Source of the DNA: CAYZTD01 sp964473335
Lineage (GTDB): Archaea; Thermoplasmatota; E2; DHVEG-1
Direction: 5' to 3'
DNA: 35,675 bases
Assembly: GCA_964473335.1 (NCBI GenBank)
Contig: CAYYOO010000010.1
Span: 1 to 35,675 of the forward strand
Part shown: one piece after another, positions 32,601-35,675 of the stretch
How positions within the stretch are numbered: the first letter of the stretch is position 1
Layout of the letters: the number at the start of each line of letters is the position of its first letter
The notes under the pieces: generated by a model
Told to the model about the DNA's origin: nothing
The model's database searches: none
What the model saw: only the letters and a program-made list of their open reading frames with translations
Program-made: the position numbers and the translations under genes

Positions 32601-34664
32601 GGTCAAATATATCCAGATACAAATTTTAGGTTTTCTTTTGGTCACTACCTATCAACTGATGATCACGGTGAAGAATATAAGATAGGTCCTGGTGATCAAT
32701 TTTATCTCGAATTTGAGGCAGTTGCTGATTCAATATTTAATGGCGAGTATCTGGATTGGGTAGAAGTTTGTGGAACACCACTTGAACCAGAAAAAGTCCC
32801 GTATTGGGTGCCCCTTGATGTAAATGGGGATATTGCATTAAATGGCGGTATACAAGTGGATGCCAATGCTATTGGCGGATTTGGTACACTAGCAGGAATT
32901 ATAATTCCTAAACCTAAACACAATGCTGAACCTATACCTGTTTATGAGGAAATAAATGCAGAATATGGACAATTTGATATAGATAATTTACCTTGGTTTG
33001 TAGAACCTACTGACAAATCATATAAAAACATTGATTTTGTTGATAATCCTGTTATTAATAATCCTATTGATGATGATCCAGTGATAGATGATCCTGTACT
33101 TGATGATCCAGTGATAGATGATCCTGTACTTGATGATCCAGTGATAGATGATCCTGTACTTGATGATCCAGTGATAGATGGCTCAGATGAAATGTCAACA
33201 CTAGGTAATATTAATACTGTTGGCGAACCTATTGGAATAGATGTTTGGGCTGCAATTACTTGGTCTGCTGCAGATACAGATCATGCAGGTTTAAACATTT
33301 TCCCACCTTTCGATATTGAAAGCAAAGTATGGGATCCTAGTGTTCAAAGTTATGTAGATTCTGGGCCAAAGTTCTTTGTAGGAGACAAAGTAAAATTCAA
33401 ATGCACTATCTCAGATCAAGATGTAGGGCCTGTTTCTTGTTTTGAATCAGGATTATTTTTAAATGATTATTTACCTCCAAATTTAGCATATATAGAAACA
33501 AATAAGGTTGAAATTCAGGATATAAAAACAGTTGAACCTGTAACTATGGAGCTAAATGATGACGATTATATTGTATCTGAAGATAATAATCAAATAACCT
33601 GGGTAATAAATAAAGGATTTGAAGTTAGATCTGAGAGTTCTTCTGGTGCTGTAGAAGCGGGTTCATATCCTCCAGGAAAAGTTACTGAAAGATTTGCAGG
33701 TGTTACTATTGAATTTGAAGCAAAGGTAATAAGCGGTGAATATGGCGAAGGAGAACATGTTTTTAGTACCCCCGATTATATCGCAAATAAAAACACCTTC
33801 TTATTAAACACATTTTCGCATCATTATAATATTGGTGAATATTACAATCATTATTCCTCAGATAAACCAGTATATGATTCAAGTACGTTTTTGATTTACA
33901 AGGAGGAAGGAGATACTCCACCTGATGATGATTCAGATGGTTCAGATGGTTCAGATGATTCAGATCATAAAAATATTCCTCCCGTAGCCGGTGATGATAA
34001 CGCTAGAACTGTTAGAAATAAACCAGTTTTAATTCACGTAACAGAAAATGATGATGATCCAGATAATTCAAATGGAGGAATAGATCCAAGAACAATAGAA
34101 TTCACTCAGCCAGAACATGGTACGGTTAGAGTACCTAACAATGAACCTAATACCCCTATAATTGAAGGAATTTTAGAGTATACTCCAGATGGTGGTTATG
34201 TGGGCCAAGATAGTTTTACATACACTATTAAGGATAGACTCGGTGCTGTTTCAAATGTAGCAACAGTTATGATTAGTGTAATCAATGATGATCCTGATAA
34301 TCCCGATGATCCTGATGATCCTGATAATCCCGATGGTATCGATGTAGCAATAATTAAGCCTATTGAAGGATATTTATACATAAATGATAAGCAATTTTTA
34401 CCGTTGTCTAGTACGTGGGTTATTGGTAAAATTACAATCACTGCTGCTGTTGTTGATCCAACAGAGTCTGTAACAGATGTAAAATTCTATGTAGATGAAA
34501 CTGAGATAGGTTCTTTGGAGTTTGTCTCCTCAGAAGATACTTATGAGCTGGTTTTAGATGAAAGAACAATTGGATTAAGAACTTTATCGGTTGTACCATT
34601 CATAAATGATCAACCAGTTGAAGAATCAGCAGCTGAAATTGATGTTAAAGCAATAATATTGTAA
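29674..34664 (+). CDS. giant secreted multidomain surface protein (spans assembly gap)
   Basis: Two open frames (before and after the N run) become one continuous frame of 1611 residues if the identical 55-base ends flanking the gap are merged. Start ATG 29674 has GTGAGG upstream and begins a signal peptide (LLSLLICMTLVLSTVLIPI). Then come beta domains, a PKD-like region, a thrombospondin type 3 calcium-binding segment (about residues 258-292, DKDGDGVANVYDNC and DSDNDGIGD), a Pro-Gly/Pro-Asp linker at the gap, a PKD domain (GAFSVDAGGPYYVEEKSL...), long uncharacterised beta regions, the DDPVIDDPVL tandem linker (about 1081-1118), a cadherin/Big-like domain (about 1384-1487, GYVGQDSFTYTI) and a final Ig-like domain after an Asp-Pro-Asn linker. 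No C-terminal anchor is visible. It is probably an acidic, calcium-stabilised adhesin or surface-layer associated protein. Confidence 0.8.
30923..31132. other. assembly gap of 100 N with identical 55-base flanks
   Basis: Bases 30978-31077 are N. The 55 bases before the gap (30923-30977) are identical to the 55 after it (31078-31132). Removing one copy plus the Ns (155 bases) joins the left and right frames exactly. This looks like two contigs ending in the same overlap, scaffolded with a fixed 100-N spacer. The alternative, a true tandem duplication, cannot be excluded from sequence alone. Confidence 0.85.
33071..33180 (+). repeat. 30-bp coding tandem repeat, 3.7 copies
   Basis: The unit TGATGATCCAGTGATAGATG plus ATCCTGTACT is repeated without change from 33071 to 33160, with a partial fourth copy to 33180. 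It encodes DDPVIDDPVL, an acidic Pro-rich linker between domains. The exact identity marks recent expansion, and copy number may vary between strains. Confidence 0.9.
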
Positions 34665-34678
34665 AGGTGATAAAATAA

Positions 34679-35264
34679 ATGGAAAATTATCTATATTTAC
34701 AATATTTATTCTATCTATTTTTGTATGTTCAAGTGTTTTACCTGTTTCTGCAATGGAGTTAAAAGATGAAAATTTAACTGATTCTAAAGGAATTGGAGCG
34801 TTGTCAGATAGTGCAAATTATGATGGTGAGATACATGTTGAAAATTTTAATGATCCTGATGATTTTGATATTGTTGATGTTTCTTTGACTGTTGATGATT
34901 CAAATAATAATAATAACCAAAATGATAACCAGGATCAAGATACTTTACCATTAGATCCTGATGAGAATGGCCAAGATTCCCAGGACGACTCTCCAGTAAA
35001 TGGTGGAGATGAAGATTCTGAAGATGATGATTGGAATGTATTCACTATCCGTAAATAGATGGAGGAGACAGTAGCTACACGCCAACATTTACACCAATGT
35101 CGGGAAGTTACGAATCCGGAACAGAAATAACGATTACAGCAGAACCAGAAGATAAATTTACAGGTTGGTCTGGTGGTACATCGGGAAGTAGCAATGTAAT
35201 AACAATAGAGATGGACTCAGATAAAGAGATAGAAGCAAACTTTGCTAAGGGTCTAAATTTATAA
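34679..35264 (+). pseudogene. secreted InlB-repeat-like protein, two apparent frameshifts
   Basis: Starts 14 bases after the giant gene with GGTGAT (34666-34671) as ribosome-binding site. Reading from ATG 34679, the first frame leaves the signal peptide almost at once. Adding one A to the AAAA run at 34683-34686 gives MEKLSIFTIFILSIFVCSSV and a clean signal peptide, then an acidic Asn/Asp/Gln-rich linker. The linker frame stops at TAG 35056, yet from 35058 another frame encodes a divergent InlB B-repeat-like domain (SGSYESGTEITITAEP, FTGWSGG, EIEANFA) ending at TAA 35264. One extra base near the AAA at 35053-35055 restores continuity. The intact protein would have about 195 residues. Both breaks fall in A runs, so sequencing error, phase variation or true decay are all possible. 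Confidence 0.65.
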
Positions 35265-35355
35265 AAATCAATTGTTACCTATATTCTTATTTTCTTATTT
35301 AGCGTATACCTTTCTAATAATTGAAAAATGAAAATATTAAAATACTTGTGTAAAC

Positions 35356-35624
35356 TTTATATATGGTAATTGTATACGTTCTAAATCTCAAATCATGACC
35401 TGGACCTTTTCCGGTCGACCTATGAGTTTGTGTCATCGCACTCTCTGTGATTGGGTCACTTCAGGTACAGGTTACATATAATGGATGTGGAGGTTCAAGA
35501 AAAGCAAGAAAATCCCTTAGGGTATACTTGCGCTCTCTTGAATCTGACGATTGACGTGTGTTAGTGAAATTTGATTCACTTGCCAAATTCCTAAACCAAA
35601 TAATAGTGTGTATAATAAATTGTG
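35356..35624 (+). promoter_or_regulatory. rRNA operon promoter and structured 16S leader
   Basis: TTTATATATGG (35356-35366) predicts a start near 35387, leaving a leader of about 240 bases. The leader is GC-richer and folds locally: GACC/GGTC (35403-35416), ATCGCA/TGTGAT (35435-35451), a longer imperfect hairpin CAAGA...GCAAG with CTTGC...TCTTG (35496-35540) topped by CCC-TTA-GGG, and AGTGAA/TTCACT (35563-35580). Part of it probably pairs with sequence after 16S to form the processing stem; that partner is outside the window. Bases 35265-35355 are AT-rich with no further feature seen. Confidence 0.65.
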
Positions 35625-35675
35625 ATTCCGGTTGATCCTGCCGGAGGTCACCGCTATTGGGATTCGATTAAGCCA
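35625..35675 (+). rRNA. 16S rRNA, 5' end only
   Basis: ATTCCGGTTGATCCTGCCGG is the universal archaeal 16S start (the classical archaeal forward primer site), followed by AGGTCAC and a GATTCGATTAAGCCA segment typical of archaea. The window ends after 51 bases. Confidence 0.97.

Noticed and set aside
33071..33180. Short exact repeats that could suggest a CRISPR array
   Set aside because: There are no unique spacers; the 30-bp units are directly adjacent and in frame inside a long coding sequence.
34679..34765. Alternative reading from ATG 34679 (MENYLYLQ...) as a real small protein
   Set aside because: It stops after fewer than 30 codons and overlaps a clear signal peptide in the next frame; a single missing A explains it better.

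Overview
The window is AT-rich archaeal chromosome, apparently from a metagenome assembly: it contains a 100-N gap and breaks off 51 bases into a 16S rRNA gene. Archaeal markers are aEF-1beta, an archaeal-type GluRS, isopentenyl phosphate kinase next to type 2 IPP isomerase, a GGPP synthase, TATA-box promoters and several apparently leaderless genes. The lineage is probably an uncultured euryarchaeote with a methanogen-like gene set. No methanogenesis gene is present, so that placement is inference.

Layout. (1) 1-620: 3' part of tRNA-Lys(CTT) and a tandem winged-helix protein. (2) 690-7863: glycogen/starch cluster with two GT4 glycogen-synthase-like enzymes, a GH57 amylase-like enzyme, a debranching enzyme and, convergent, an alpha-glucan phosphorylase. 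(3) 7983-8222: a small zinc-binding protein. (4) 8277-12818: isoprenoid/lipid operon IPK - IDI-2 - GGPP synthase, followed by gltX. (5) 12893-14780: membrane-anchored winged-helix regulator, zinc-ribbon protein and aEF-1beta operon, then a RelE-type toxin-antitoxin pair with twin operators. (6) 14795-21183: surface-glycan type cluster with a flippase-like protein, radical SAM enzyme, GT4, a multi-spanning GT-C-like protein and a MurG-like transferase. (7) 21278-22093: pyrF (type 2), then a GC-richer segment with three nested helices that looks like an unannotated structured RNA. (8) 22392-35264: cell-surface locus with a small secreted protein, a 2065-residue secreted protein built around a degenerate ~50-residue beta repeat, a second giant secreted protein (1611 residues once the gap is closed) and a frameshifted InlB-repeat-like gene. 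(9) 35356-35675: promoter and structured leader of the rRNA operon and the first bases of 16S rRNA.

How they fit together: regions 2 and 4 are central metabolism (storage polysaccharide turnover; C20 isoprenoid precursors for archaeal lipids). Regions 6 and 8 together look like the cell-envelope programme: glycan assembly at the membrane plus very large secreted, probably calcium-binding, adhesin-like proteins.

The most unusual items are the ~50-residue repeat array in the 2065-residue protein, the candidate structured RNA at 22141-22346, the paired perfect operators of the toxin-antitoxin module, and two features that look like assembly or sequencing artefacts hiding real genes: the 55-base duplicated flanks of the N gap, and two A-run frameshifts in the last protein gene.
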